Shown here: positions 32,377 through 41,153 of the stretch, one piece after another | How the letters are laid out: every line of letters begins with the position of its first letter | Position numbering within the stretch: the first letter of the stretch is position 1 | Assembly (NCBI GenBank): GCA_016109435.1 | Contig: JAEILR010000022.1 | Location: 1 to 43,406, forward strand | Reading direction: 5' to 3' | Length of the DNA stretch: 43,406 bases | From: Methanomassiliicoccus sp. | GTDB taxonomy: Archaea; Thermoplasmatota; Thermoplasmata; Methanomassiliicoccales; Methanomassiliicoccaceae | Notes under the pieces: model-generated | Database searches by the model: none | The model's input: only the letters and a program-made list of their open reading frames with translations | Told to the model about the DNA's origin: nothing | Made by a program: the position numbers and the translations under genes

Positions 32377-32811
32377 TCCGGGATACCGCACGATCGGCTC
32401 CAGGACCATGGTCACCTCAAGGTTGTGGAAGCCCAGGGGCCGGATCTTCCGGTCGATGATGTCCACCAGCTCCACGTTGTCCGACGCCCGGACCCGGAAC
32501 ATGATGCGCCTCTCCCCGGTGACCCTCAGGATCTCGGAAACGTTCTCCAGCGAGAACAACGATGCCATGGCCTCCTGGGCCTTGTCCGGGGCGATGTCCG
32601 CGGAAACATAGGCGTCGGACCCGATCCCCATCCGCTCATGGTTCACGATGGCCGAATAGCCCATGATGGTCTTGTTCTCCTCCAGCTTCTTGATCCGATC
32701 GCGGATGGTGGAAGGGGACCGGTCGACCATGGCCCCGATCTCCTCGTAGGTGAGCTTTCCGTTCCGCTGCAACAGGCGCAGTATCCGCGAATCGAGATCG
32801 TCTTGAAGCAT
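32371..32811 (-). CDS. Lrp/AsnC-family transcriptional regulator
   Basis: 146 aa. N-terminal winged HTH: DLDSRILRLLQRNGKLTYEEIGAMVDRSPSTIRDRIKKLEE. The C-terminal RAM-like ligand/oligomerisation domain follows. Archaeal Lrp proteins respond to amino acids and form octamers. The target is not evident; neighbours are the MEDS protein and the Nudix fusion gene. The ATG at 32811 is the only reasonable start. Convergent overlap of stops with the MEDS gene. Confidence 0.93.
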   Translation of the reverse strand: MLQDDLDSRILRLLQRNGKLTYEEIGAMVDRSPSTIRDRIKKLEENKTIMGYSAIVNHERMGIGSDAYVSADIAPDKAQEAMASLFSLENVSEILRVTGERRIMFRVRASDNVELVDIIDRKIRPLGFHNLEVTMVLEPIVRYPGL

Positions 32812-32876
32812 CTTGTTGTCATACGCTGCTGGACGGTAAAAAGGCTTTCCGGCCGGGACCGTCGGCGGACCGGGCC

Positions 32877-33578
32877 TCAGTGCCGCCTGCCGGTGGCCTT
32901 GAGGAAATCATCGATGATGCGGGCGTGGTCGAAGGCCAGCTCGGGGAGGGCATGCAGATCGAACAGCTCCACCCCGGCGGCGTCGTCCCCGGCCCTCAGC
33001 TCCCCGCCCAGCACCCGGAGGTGGAACACGGTGCTGACGATGTGCCCCCGGGGATCCCTGCCGGGGTCCGAGTACACTCCGACCAGCATGAGCGGGCCGG
33101 TCCTCAGCCCGGTCTCCTCCTCCACCTCCCGCACCGCGCACCCCTCTGCCGTTTCCCCCATCTCGACGAAGCCTCCGGGGAGGGCGTACTTCCCCTCGCC
33201 GGGATCCTTCCCCCGGCGGACCAGGACGATGCGTCCGTCGAGGATCACGATGCCGTCGGCGGTAAGGACGGGATTCTTGAACGCATGGGCCAGCTGCTCC
33301 TCGGCCCGGCGCCTCTTGTTCTCGAACTCGTCGAGCAGCGCCCTTCCTTCGGCCGTCAGCGCCATCCGCCCGCCGGGGGCCGGGGCGGCGACGATGACCC
33401 CGGCGGCCTTCTCCACCGATGCGACAAGGGACCTGGCCGTCGCCTCGCCCATTCCCGGCGAGGCCCCATCCAGTGAGCCGTGGTCCCTGATCGACGACAG
33501 CACCGCGGCCTCCTCATCCCCCATGATCGGGCGATCCCCCTCGGTCATCCAGACCCTGCACCTGACCCCGTGGACCAT
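32877..33578 (-). CDS. ModE-like wHTH fused to Nudix hydrolase
   Basis: A winged-helix domain (residues ~4-90) resembles the ModE N-terminus (VRCRVWMTEGDRPIMGDEEAAVL). A Nudix domain follows, with an exact signature GX5EX7REUXEEXGU at 136-158. The order is the reverse of NrtR, where Nudix precedes the HTH, so an independent regulator-enzyme fusion is likely. It may sense ADP-ribose or a related nucleotide. 233 aa. ATG 33578 lies ~30 bp after a shared TATA-like sequence (33601-33615). Divergent from nog1. Confidence 0.83.
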   Translation of the reverse strand: MVHGVRCRVWMTEGDRPIMGDEEAAVLSSIRDHGSLDGASPGMGEATARSLVASVEKAAGVIVAAPAPGGRMALTAEGRALLDEFENKRRRAEEQLAHAFKNPVLTADGIVILDGRIVLVRRGKDPGEGKYALPGGFVEMGETAEGCAVREVEEETGLRTGPLMLVGVYSDPGRDPRGHIVSTVFHLRVLGGELRAGDDAAGVELFDLHALPELAFDHARIIDDFLKATGRRH

Positions 33579-33600
33579 CGTGGCCGTCCATGTTCAGATG

Positions 33601-33615
33601 ATACCTTAATAACTT
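33601..33615. promoter_or_regulatory. Shared bidirectional TATA element (Nudix / Nog1)
   Basis: ATACCTTAATAACTT reads as a TATA-like box in both directions: toward ATG 33578 (left) and ATG 33636 (right), each ~25-30 bp away. Confidence 0.4.
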
Positions 33616-33635
33616 GCTCCCTCTTATGCCCGGAC

Positions 33636-34631
33636 ATGCAGGACTGGAGGCACAAGATCCCGACCATCATGACATCCCAGGAGCTCCTGGACAAGGCATA
33701 TGCCCGTGCTTCCCGCGTGGACGTCAACGGGGCGGCGGCGTTCGACCACGTCAAGAAGACCAACATCGGCAAGATAACCGCCATCGGGGACATGACCACC
33801 ACCACCCTCCTGAAGTACATTCGGGCGTTCCCCCGGATGGAGCAGGAGGATGAGTTCTACTCCCAGCTGATTGACGTGCTGATCGGGCACGAAAAGCTGA
33901 AGAAGGCGCTGGTGAACCTGTCCTGGTGCGCCGAGAAGTGCTCCGAACTTCAGCGCCAGTACCTGTTCAGGGTGCGCAAGGCCCCCAATATAGACGAGGT
34001 GGCCAAGATCACCAAGGCGTTCTACGGACGATTTTCCTCGGTCATCAACCGGGTGGAGCCGGACCTGTTGTTCTGCCAGAAGGCCAGGGACCATCTCCGG
34101 CAGCTGCCGGCGGTGGACACTACGGTGCAGACCGTGGTCATCGCCGGCTACCCCAACGTAGGGAAGAGCCAGCTGGTGGAGCGCATCTCCACCGCGAAGC
34201 CGACCATCGCCCCCTATCCCTTCACCACCAAGGGGATCATCATCGGTCACGTCAAGAGCGGGTGGCGGACCTACCAGGTCATCGACACCCCTGGACTGCT
34301 GGACCGCGAGCTGGAGAAGCGCAACGCCATCGAGCTGCAGGCCATCCTGGCCCTGCGCTACCTGGCCGACATCATCGTGTTCATCATCGATCCCTCGGAG
34401 ACCTGCGGGTACACCATCGACCGGCAACTGGCGCTCCTCGATTCGGTGAAGCAGAACTTCCCCGACATCCCCCTCCTGGAGGTGGAGAGCAAGTCCGACC
34501 TGGAGGGCCGCCCCACCGGCCGGCCGCGCCTCTCCGCCCTCACCGGGGAGGGAGTGGACGAACTGGTCAAGCAGGTCGAGGGCATGCTCAAGGCGCAGCG
34601 GGTCAACGACCTGGACAAGCTCCCGACGTAG
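33636..34631 (+). CDS. Nog1/OBG-type GTP-binding protein
   Basis: 331-aa GTPase of the Nog1 family involved in large-subunit assembly. An N-terminal helical domain (~160 residues) is followed by the G domain: GYPNVGKS (171-178), a Thr-rich switch (YPFTTKG), DTPG (217-220). G4 reads SKSD instead of NKxD, so guanine recognition may be weaker. The C-terminus is short, lacking the eukaryotic extension. The start ATG 33636 is in the frame that opens much earlier (33480). ATG 33626 is out of frame. Confidence 0.85.
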   Translation: MQDWRHKIPTIMTSQELLDKAYARASRVDVNGAAAFDHVKKTNIGKITAIGDMTTTTLLKYIRAFPRMEQEDEFYSQLIDVLIGHEKLKKALVNLSWCAEKCSELQRQYLFRVRKAPNIDEVAKITKAFYGRFSSVINRVEPDLLFCQKARDHLRQLPAVDTTVQTVVIAGYPNVGKSQLVERISTAKPTIAPYPFTTKGIIIGHVKSGWRTYQVIDTPGLLDRELEKRNAIELQAILALRYLADIIVFIIDPSETCGYTIDRQLALLDSVKQNFPDIPLLEVESKSDLEGRPTGRPRLSALTGEGVDELVKQVEGMLKAQRVNDLDKLPT

Positions 34632-34667
34632 GCGATGATTCCCGCTCCCCGGCCCTCCTAGCGTGAC

Positions 34668-34676
34668 GTTTATCTT
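34668..34676 (+). promoter_or_regulatory. TATA box of polC
   Basis: GTTTATCTT, centred 26 bp before ~34698. The leader has GAGGTG (34715-34720) before ATG 34730. Confidence 0.45.
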
Positions 34677-34729
34677 GATGTGCCCGCTATGGTCGATGGC
34701 CGGCTAGGGTCGGGGAGAGGTGCACGAAG

Positions 34730-37700
34730 ATGGCGGGAGTGGCATGCAGCAAGTCCATGGAGGAGTACTTCAAGGACCTTTTCTCCGAGGCGGACCGGTG
34801 CTACGGCATCGCCAGGAAGGCCCGCTCCCGCGGCCTGGACCCCGAGGTGTTCGTCGAGATCCCCCGGGCCGAGGACCTGGCCTCCCGGTGCGAGAAGCTG
34901 CTGGAGGCATGGCACGTCGAGGGCATCGCCGAGCGCATCAGGGAGCTGTCGAAGAAGCACAACCGCGAGGAGGTCTCCCTGCTCATCGCCAAGGAGATGG
35001 CCACCCAGCCCGCCAAGACCCGCGAGGAATCGATCGACCGCGCCGTCCGGGTCGGCCTCGCGGTGCTTACGGAAGGCATCTTGGTCGCGCCCCTGGAGGG
35101 CATCGCCGGGGTCAAGATCGGCCGCAACGGGGACGGCAGCGAGTATCTGGCCATATCGTTCGCCGGACCGATCAGGGCGGCCGGGGGGACGGGGCAGGCG
35201 CTCAGCGTCCTCATCGGGGACGTGGTGCGCCGGGAGGTGGGCATCGGGAAGTACATCCCCACCGAGAGCGAGGTCCAGCGGTTCAAGGAGGAGATCCCTC
35301 TCTACAAGCAGTGCCAGCACCTTCAATACACCCCGGGCAACGAGGAGATCGAGATCATCGCCCGCAGCTGCCCGGTGTGCGTCGACGGGGAGGGCACCGA
35401 GGATATGGAGATCTCGGGGTTCCGGGACCTTCCGAGGATCGAGACCAACAAGGTCCGGGGCGGAGCCTGCCTGGTCATCGCCGAGGGCATGTGCCTCAAG
35501 GCTCCCAAGATCCAGAAGCACGTCCGAAAGCTGGGGATCGACGGCTGGGAGTTCATCGACGAGTACCTGGAGTGGAAGAAACGCCACGATGACAAGGGGG
35601 ACGACAACAAGGCCAAGAAGATCGTCCCCGACGCCAAGTTCCTGAAGGACATGGTGGCCGGACGGCCGGTCCTGGCGCACCCCTCCCGGGTGGGCGGGTT
35701 CCGGCTTCGCTACGGCCGGGGACGGACCACCGGCCTGGCCGCGCTAGCCATCCCCCCGGCGACCATGTTCGCCCTGGACGACTTCCTGGCGGTGGGGACG
35801 CAGATCAAGATCGAGCGGCCCGGAAAGGCCGGCGCGGTGACGCCCTGCGACTCCATCGAGGGGCCGATCCTCCTGCTCAAGAACGGGGACCTGGTGCAGG
35901 CCAACACGGCCAAGGAGGCCAAGATGTACCGGCCGGACATCGCCGAGCTGGTGGACCTGGGAGAGGTCCTGCTGGCCTATGGGGAGTTCATGGAGAACAA
36001 CCACATCCTGGCCCCCGGCGCCTATGCTCCGGAGTGGTACAAGGTCGAGCTGAGGGCAAAGGCGGGCGATCTTCCGGAGGACTGGGCCGAGCCGTCGTAC
36101 GAGAGGGCCAAGGAGATCTCCCGCACCTACGGCGTCCCGCTGCATCCCCGCCACAACCTGTTCTGGTACGACGTGCCGCTGGAAGAGCTGTCGGCCCTGC
36201 GGGTCCGTGTCCTGGCCGCCGGCTTATGGAAGGAGGACGGCCTGCATATTCCCCGGGAGCCGGGGACCAAGCATACCCTGGAAACGCTGGCCGCGCTGCA
36301 CCGGGCCACCCCTGAGGAGGTCATCGTGGAGTTCTACGGCCGTCCGCTGCTGGAGGGGTTGGGCCTGGCCGTGGAGAACGGCGGGATCGTGGCCCGGACG
36401 CCGCTGGAGGACCCCGGGGAGCCGGAGGGGGCGGTGTTCTCCTCCCCCACCCTCAGAGCGGTGTCCAGGGCCATGGGCATCGAGGTCCGGGCCCGGGCGG
36501 TCACTCGCATCGGCTCCCGGATGGCCAGGCCGGAGAAGGCCAAGGAGAGGAAGATGAAGCCTCCTCCTCACGCGCTCTTCCCCCTGGGCATGAGCGGCGG
36601 CATGCAGCGGCTGGTGTCCACCGCGGCGAACGAGGCCAGGGTGGAGGCGGAGATGGGCCTGAGGCAGTGCCCGGAGTGCGGGAAGAACACCTTCCTGTGC
36701 TCGTGCGCGGAGTGCGGAGCGCACACCTTCACGGTGAACAGGCCTACGCCCCAGCGCATCGACCTGAACGTACTGCTGTCCGAGGCCATGGCCCGCGTGG
36801 GAGTGGCCGTCGCCCCGGAGATCAAGGGGGTGCAGGGGATGATCTCCAAGAACAAGACCCCCGAGGCTTTGGAGAAGGGGCTGCTGCGGGCGGTGCACGA
36901 CATCTTCGTGTTCAAGGACGGCACCATACGGTTCGACATGACCGACGTGCCGGTCACCCATTTCCGGCCGGGGGAGATCGGCCTGAGCGTGGAGAAAGCG
37001 CATGCTCTGGGCTACCTCCGGGACGTCCACAACCAGGAGGTCACCTCCGCGGACCAGGTATGTGAGCTGAAGGTCCAGGACATCATCCCCTCGGAATCGT
37101 GCGGCGACTATTTCATCCGGGTGGCGGACTTCATCGACGACCTGCTGCAGAAGTACTACGGGCTGGAGCGCTTCTACAACGCGGACAACCGCGGCGACCT
37201 CATCGGGCATCTGACCATCGGCCTCGCTCCCCACACCTCCGGAGGGATCCTGTGCCGCATCATCGGGTACACGCACACCAACGTGGGTTACGGGCATCCC
37301 TTCTTCCACGCCGCCAAGAGGCGCAACGCCGACGGCGACGAGGACTCGGTGATCCTGCTGCTGGACGGGCTGCTAAACTTCTCCAAGCAGTTCCTCCCCG
37401 ACCGCCGCGGCGGACTCATGGACGCGCCCCTGGTGCTGACCACGAGGCTCGATCCCAACGAGATCGACAAGGAGGCTCACAACATCGACGTCCTGTGGGA
37501 GTACCCCCTGGGGTTCTACCAGGCGTGCATGGAGTACAAGCATCCCAAGGAGATCGATTCCATCATGGACCAGGTGGCCGGCCGCATCGGCTCGGCGCTG
37601 CAGTACGAGGGCTTCGGCTACACCCACGATACGAGGGACATCTCCGAGGGCCCGGAGGAGTCGGCGTACAAGACCCTGGAGACGATGATCGACAAGATGA

Positions 37701-38077
37701 ACGCCCAGCTGGAGCTGGCCCGCAAGATCAGGGCGGTCGACGCCAAGGACGTGGTGTACCGGGTCATCACCAAGCACTTCCTTCCGGACATGATCGGCAA
37801 CCTGAAGTCGTTCTCCTCCCAGTCGCTGAGATGCACCAAGTGCGGGGCCAAGTACCGGCGCATTCCGCTCAGGGGCCGCTGCTACTGCGGCAACAATCTC
37901 ACCCTCACGGTTCACGAGAAGAGCGTCAAGAAGTATCTCGAGATCACCAAGGAGATCAGCGAGAAGTTCGAGCTGGACGCTTACACCCAGCAGCGCATCG
38001 CCATCGTCGAGGAGTCGATGAACTCGCTATTCCAGTCGGACAAGATCAAGCGGTGCAAGCTGACCGACTTCATGTGA
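34730..38077 (+). CDS. polC: DNA polymerase D large (catalytic) subunit DP2
   Basis: Catalytic subunit of the archaeal replicative polymerase D, partner of the exonuclease DP1 (not in window). The catalytic aspartates D868 and D870 lie in NADGDED, as in other DP2s. Zinc-binding knuckles are at CPECGKN/CSCAECG and CTKCGAKY/CYCGNN. The N-terminal GPIRAAGGTGQALSVL region is typical. 1115 aa with no intein. Start ATG 34730 has a good RBS (GAGGTG, 9 nt before). Confidence 0.97.
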   Translation: MAGVACSKSMEEYFKDLFSEADRCYGIARKARSRGLDPEVFVEIPRAEDLASRCEKLLEAWHVEGIAERIRELSKKHNREEVSLLIAKEMATQPAKTREESIDRAVRVGLAVLTEGILVAPLEGIAGVKIGRNGDGSEYLAISFAGPIRAAGGTGQALSVLIGDVVRREVGIGKYIPTESEVQRFKEEIPLYKQCQHLQYTPGNEEIEIIARSCPVCVDGEGTEDMEISGFRDLPRIETNKVRGGACLVIAEGMCLKAPKIQKHVRKLGIDGWEFIDEYLEWKKRHDDKGDDNKAKKIVPDAKFLKDMVAGRPVLAHPSRVGGFRLRYGRGRTTGLAALAIPPATMFALDDFLAVGTQIKIERPGKAGAVTPCDSIEGPILLLKNGDLVQANTAKEAKMYRPDIAELVDLGEVLLAYGEFMENNHILAPGAYAPEWYKVELRAKAGDLPEDWAEPSYERAKEISRTYGVPLHPRHNLFWYDVPLEELSALRVRVLAAGLWKEDGLHIPREPGTKHTLETLAALHRATPEEVIVEFYGRPLLEGLGLAVENGGIVARTPLEDPGEPEGAVFSSPTLRAVSRAMGIEVRARAVTRIGSRMARPEKAKERKMKPPPHALFPLGMSGGMQRLVSTAANEARVEAEMGLRQCPECGKNTFLCSCAECGAHTFTVNRPTPQRIDLNVLLSEAMARVGVAVAPEIKGVQGMISKNKTPEALEKGLLRAVHDIFVFKDGTIRFDMTDVPVTHFRPGEIGLSVEKAHALGYLRDVHNQEVTSADQVCELKVQDIIPSESCGDYFIRVADFIDDLLQKYYGLERFYNADNRGDLIGHLTIGLAPHTSGGILCRIIGYTHTNVGYGHPFFHAAKRRNADGDEDSVILLLDGLLNFSKQFLPDRRGGLMDAPLVLTTRLDPNEIDKEAHNIDVLWEYPLGFYQACMEYKHPKEIDSIMDQVAGRIGSALQYEGFGYTHDTRDISEGPEESAYKTLETMIDKMNAQLELARKIRAVDAKDVVYRVITKHFLPDMIGNLKSFSSQSLRCTKCGAKYRRIPLRGRCYCGNNLTLTVHEKSVKKYLEITKEISEKFELDAYTQQRIAIVEESMNSLFQSDKIKRCKLTDFM

Positions 38078-38129
38078 TGCCGGGATAGAAACGTGGGAAA
38101 TGGTTTGGTCTGGAACGGTCTTTGCCGGT

Positions 38130-38315
38130 TCAGATGCCGCCCATGACGGAAGAGAAGCTCTGGCAGCTGCTCTTCGGGGCGTTGCAGTACGGACAGTTCC
38201 AGTCGTCGGGAAGATCCTCGAAGGCGGTCCCGGGGGGGATGCCGTGGTCAGGGTCTCCGACCTCAGGGTCATATATGTAGCCGCAGATGGGGCAGACGTA
38301 CTTTTCCATTTCCAT
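38130..38315 (-). CDS. Rubredoxin
   Basis: Small iron electron carrier, 61 aa. Cluster CxxCG ([12 protein letters not shown]) and CPYCNAPK supply the four Cys ligands. The conserved DDWNCP is present. Short N- and C-terminal tails. Start ATG 38315; ATG 38309 is possible. AAGGAG is 9 nt upstream and a TATA box (reverse strand 38357-38366) is further upstream. In anaerobes it feeds superoxide reductase or peroxidases; here peroxiredoxin and SOD lie 7 kb away. Confidence 0.95.
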   Translation of the reverse strand: MEMEKYVCPICGYIYDPEVGDPDHGIPPGTAFEDLPDDWNCPYCNAPKSSCQSFSSVMGGI

Positions 38316-38356
38316 TTCTACTGTCTCCTTGTTAGGGTGGAATGAAGATTTCCCCC

Positions 38357-38366
38357 GCTATATATG
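38357..38366 (-). promoter_or_regulatory. TATA box of rubredoxin
   Basis: Reverse strand CATATATAGC, centred 26 bp before ~38336. It confirms rubredoxin is transcribed separately from rpo3. Confidence 0.5.
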
Positions 38367-38474
38367 AAAATTTTCCATGAAAGAATATGGTTCTCGCAGG
38401 AACGGCGCCGTGCCGCGCTCAATGGAGCGACGATAGGTAGAGAAAAAATGGAAAAGGAAGGGGGTTTGGATCGT

Positions 38475-39314
38475 TCAGCTTTCGATGAGCGTGCCGACGT
38501 CCTCGCGGAACTCGTCGAACTGCTTCTCCAGGATCTCCAGCGCCTTGCGCAGGGTGTCCCGGGCGGACAGAGAGCCGTCGGTCTCGAACTCGAAGATGAA
38601 CTTGGTGTTGTCGCCGTGCACGGTGATGGCGCCCTGGGGGCAGGCCTCGGTGCACGCTGAGCACAGGATGCAGCCTTCCAGGTTGGCGACCACCAGCTTG
38701 CCGTCCTTGCGTGCCAGGACATCGCGGGGGCAGGCCTTGATGCAGTCGTCGCTGTCATCGCACTTCTTGGCGTCGATGGTGACCGTCGGGTAGTACCGGT
38801 AGTTCGCTCCGTTGGTGACCTGCCACTTGGCATGCCGCTTGGCGGTCCCCAGCTCCGCGGACGCATAGACCAGCAGGGCCTGCTTCGGTCCCAGCTTGAC
38901 GATGGGCACCAGCTCGTCCTTGACCCTCAGCTCCTTCCCTCCGAGGGGCTCGAGATCGCCGGAGTACACTTCCGACGGCCCCTTCTTGTTGAGGGAGTAC
39001 ATGATGGTGCAGCTGGGGCACCCCTCGCCCTCGCAGGTGCACTGGTCCTTGAAGACGTAGAGGTCCGGGTCGGTGGGGATGGGTACGAGGCCAAGGCGGT
39101 GGGCGATGATCTCGTCGAACAGCGGGCTGACGCTCTCGCACTCCTTGCCGTCCTCATCCCTGATCGGACCGAGGTGGAACTCCACGGTCTCGATGGCCAT
39201 CTTAGGCACCTCGGTCATGAGCGTGCGCCGCAGGGCGTTGGCCATCTCCGGGCGGGTCCCCGAGACGACGAACCGGGCATGGGTCTCGCTCATGTCTAGT
39301 ATCTTCAGGTCCAT
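38475..39314 (-). CDS. rpo3: RNA polymerase subunit Rpo3 (D) with ferredoxin domain
   Basis: Alpha-like assembly subunit of RNA polymerase. The core is typical (GTRPEMANALRRTLMTEVP; EFHLGPI). A Cys cluster C92, C94, C99, C102 and an inserted ferredoxin domain follow: C185, S188, C191, C195 and C215, C218, C221, C225. The first half has Ser in place of the second Cys, so one cluster may be three-iron or Ser-bound. 279 aa from ATG 39314. The frame opens at 39389 inside uS11; that start is rejected. It ends the uS13-uS4-uS11-rpo3 operon. Confidence 0.95.
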   Translation of the reverse strand: MDLKILDMSETHARFVVSGTRPEMANALRRTLMTEVPKMAIETVEFHLGPIRDEDGKECESVSPLFDEIIAHRLGLVPIPTDPDLYVFKDQCTCEGEGCPSCTIMYSLNKKGPSEVYSGDLEPLGGKELRVKDELVPIVKLGPKQALLVYASAELGTAKRHAKWQVTNGANYRYYPTVTIDAKKCDDSDDCIKACPRDVLARKDGKLVVANLEGCILCSACTEACPQGAITVHGDNTKFIFEFETDGSLSARDTLRKALEILEKQFDEFREDVGTLIES

Positions 39315-39324
39315 GTAGGTAACC

Positions 39325-39708
39325 TCAGACTCTCCGGCCCCTTCTGCCGCCCTTCTTCTTGGTCCCGTCGTGGGGTATGGGGGTAACATCCTCGATGCGG
39401 CCGATCTTCATGCCGGCACGAGCCAGGGCCCTGATGGCCGCTTGCGCCCCAGGACCGGGGGAGGTAGCCTTGTTCCCACCGGGAGCGCGGACCTTGACAT
39501 GGATGCCCTCGATGCCCTTCTCCTTGGCGATATCCGCCACCCTCTCCGCGGCCCTCATGGCCGCGTAGGGCGAGGACTCGTCCTTGGCCGCCTTGACCAC
39601 CATGCCGCCGGTGGCCTTGGTGATGGTCTCGGCGCCGGTGATGTCGGTCAGGGTGATGATGATGTTATTGTAGCTGGCGTAGATGTGCGCGATGCCCCAC
39701 TTTCCCAT
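39325..39708 (-). CDS. rps11: Ribosomal protein uS11
   Basis: Small-subunit platform protein of 127 aa. [21 protein letters not shown] at the N-terminus, then [32 protein letters not shown], and the Gly-Arg-rich tail [11 protein letters not shown] are standard. Ten bases separate it from rpo3 and two from uS4, so all are co-transcribed. Confidence 0.97.
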   Translation of the reverse strand: MGKWGIAHIYASYNNIIITLTDITGAETITKATGGMVVKAAKDESSPYAAMRAAERVADIAKEKGIEGIHVKVRAPGGNKATSPGPGAQAAIRALARAGMKIGRIEDVTPIPHDGTKKKGGRRGRRV

Positions 39709-39710
39709 GT

Positions 39711-40394
39711 TCAGTCCTCCTTGGTCTCGGCCGGCAGATCGGGCAGCTCGGTCGGGCCGTCATCGACGACGTCAGCGGCGACCTTCTTCATGACCTTCTC
39801 TACCTTCTCCACCTGGGAGTTCTTCTGCTCCTCGGTCCTGGCCGGAGGCACGGGGACCTCGCCCGGACGGGCGTTGGTCCTGAGGGGGTGGAGCTCGTTG
39901 GATATGGGAGAGAGAGCGTTGTAGGAGATCTTGTCCTCCTCGCCCCTCTTCACGACGTAACCAGGGATGGTGACCTTGCGGCCGTCGATGGAAACGTGGC
40001 CGTGAACGATGAACTGCCTCGCCTGCTTGGGGGTGGCAGCCAGTCCCTTGCGGTGCACCAGGGTCTGCAACCGGCGGTTGAGGACCGTTTCCTGGGTCAG
40101 ACCGAGGACGTCGTCGAGGGTGGTTCCGTCCATGGGCAGGAGGCCCATGCGGCCGCACTTCTTGAGCAGGAGGGAAGCTTCCAGCTTGGCCTGCTCGTCG
40201 TCGAGACGGACGCGGGCCTGGAGCAGCTTGCTCTGGTTCCTCAGGTTCCTGAGGACCGCCTGTGCCTTCCACAGCTCGCGCTTGTTCTTCAAACCGTAGG
40301 CATTGCATATCTCGGTCTCGGCCTTTATTCTCTCTCCTCTCCAGGGGTGAGAGGGAGCGTCATAGGACCGGCGAGGGAACTTCGGATCTCCCAT
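39711..40394 (-). CDS. rps4: Ribosomal protein uS4 with long acidic tail
   Basis: Primary 16S-binding protein. [16 protein letters not shown] and the S4 domain ([24 protein letters not shown]) are clear. After the usual end it continues for ~50 residues rich in Pro, Glu, Val and Lys, ending DLPAETKED, so at 227 aa it is longer than most archaeal uS4. Function of the extension is unknown. Middle gene of the uS13-uS4-uS11-rpo3 operon. Confidence 0.96.
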   Translation of the reverse strand: MGDPKFPRRSYDAPSHPWRGERIKAETEICNAYGLKNKRELWKAQAVLRNLRNQSKLLQARVRLDDEQAKLEASLLLKKCGRMGLLPMDGTTLDDVLGLTQETVLNRRLQTLVHRKGLAATPKQARQFIVHGHVSIDGRKVTIPGYVVKRGEEDKISYNALSPISNELHPLRTNARPGEVPVPPARTEEQKNSQVEKVEKVMKKVAADVVDDGPTELPDLPAETKED

Positions 40395-40414
40395 TTTAAC
40401 ACCTGCTCTTTATC

Positions 40415-40981
40415 TTACTTCTTGGTGGCGGTAGCGGCTCCGGGCTGCTGGCCCTTCTGCCTGCTCACACCCATGGTAAGGCCAGTCCGTCCGTTGGACC
40501 GGGTCTTCTGACCACGAACCTTTTGTCCCTGCTCGTGCCTTACGCCCTTGTAACAGCGGATCATCTTCATCCGGTTGATATCGTCCTTCCTGACGATGTC
40601 GAGGTCCACGCCGAATATGTGCTGGTCCTCTCCTGTTTCCACATCGTTCTGGCGGTTCACCGCCCAGTGGGGAGCGAACTCGGGGTAGTTGGCGATCATC
40701 TTCTCGATCGCCGTGGTCTGCGCTTCGGACAGGTTGCCCATCCTCTCGGAAGGCTTTATGCCGGTTCTCCTGGCCACCACCGCGGCGACCCGGGGGCCGA
40801 CTCCCTTGACGTTCTGGATGCCCATTGCCATGGGGCGGTTGCCGTCGATGTCGGTGTTCATTATGCGAACGATGTAGCGGAAGTTCTCATCTACCTTCTT
40901 CTCCGCAGGCTTCTCCGCCTTCTCCTTCTTCACCTTCTTCTCGGCCTTTTGCGGTTTTTCCTGTCCTTCAGGTTGCGCCAA
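40415..40981 (-). CDS. rps13: Ribosomal protein uS13 with Lys-rich N-terminal extension
   Basis: Head protein of the small subunit. The core has NVKGVGPRVAAVVARRTGI, RMGNLSE, and the RNA-binding tail RGQKTRSNGRTG. About 33 Lys/Glu-rich residues precede the core (AEKKVKKEKAEK...), so the protein has 188 aa. The start is TTG 40981, supported by GGAGGT 6 nt upstream; the core alone would have no good start. A TATA-like box (reverse strand ~41025-41032) lies upstream. First gene of the operon. Confidence 0.95.
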   Translation of the reverse strand: MAQPEGQEKPQKAEKKVKKEKAEKPAEKKVDENFRYIVRIMNTDIDGNRPMAMGIQNVKGVGPRVAAVVARRTGIKPSERMGNLSEAQTTAIEKMIANYPEFAPHWAVNRQNDVETGEDQHIFGVDLDIVRKDDINRMKMIRCYKGVRHEQGQKVRGQKTRSNGRTGLTMGVSRQKGQQPGAATATKK

Positions 40982-41153
40982 ACTGTTACCTCCAATGAAA
41001 TCGTATGAACTTGATCCATTCTATGTTTATAGTTTATGGAGCGTCTCCCCTACAAGCAAGTCCCTATTTAACTATTTCTCTGGCCGTGGGCGCCCCCCGC
41101 GACGTGCTGGCGTCTATGTCCGGGAGCGGTCCCGAAGGGCGCGTGGAACGGCC

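Noticed and set aside
34730-38077. Intein in DP2
   Set aside because: The NADGDED region and surrounding conserved blocks are continuous; length is normal without an insertion.
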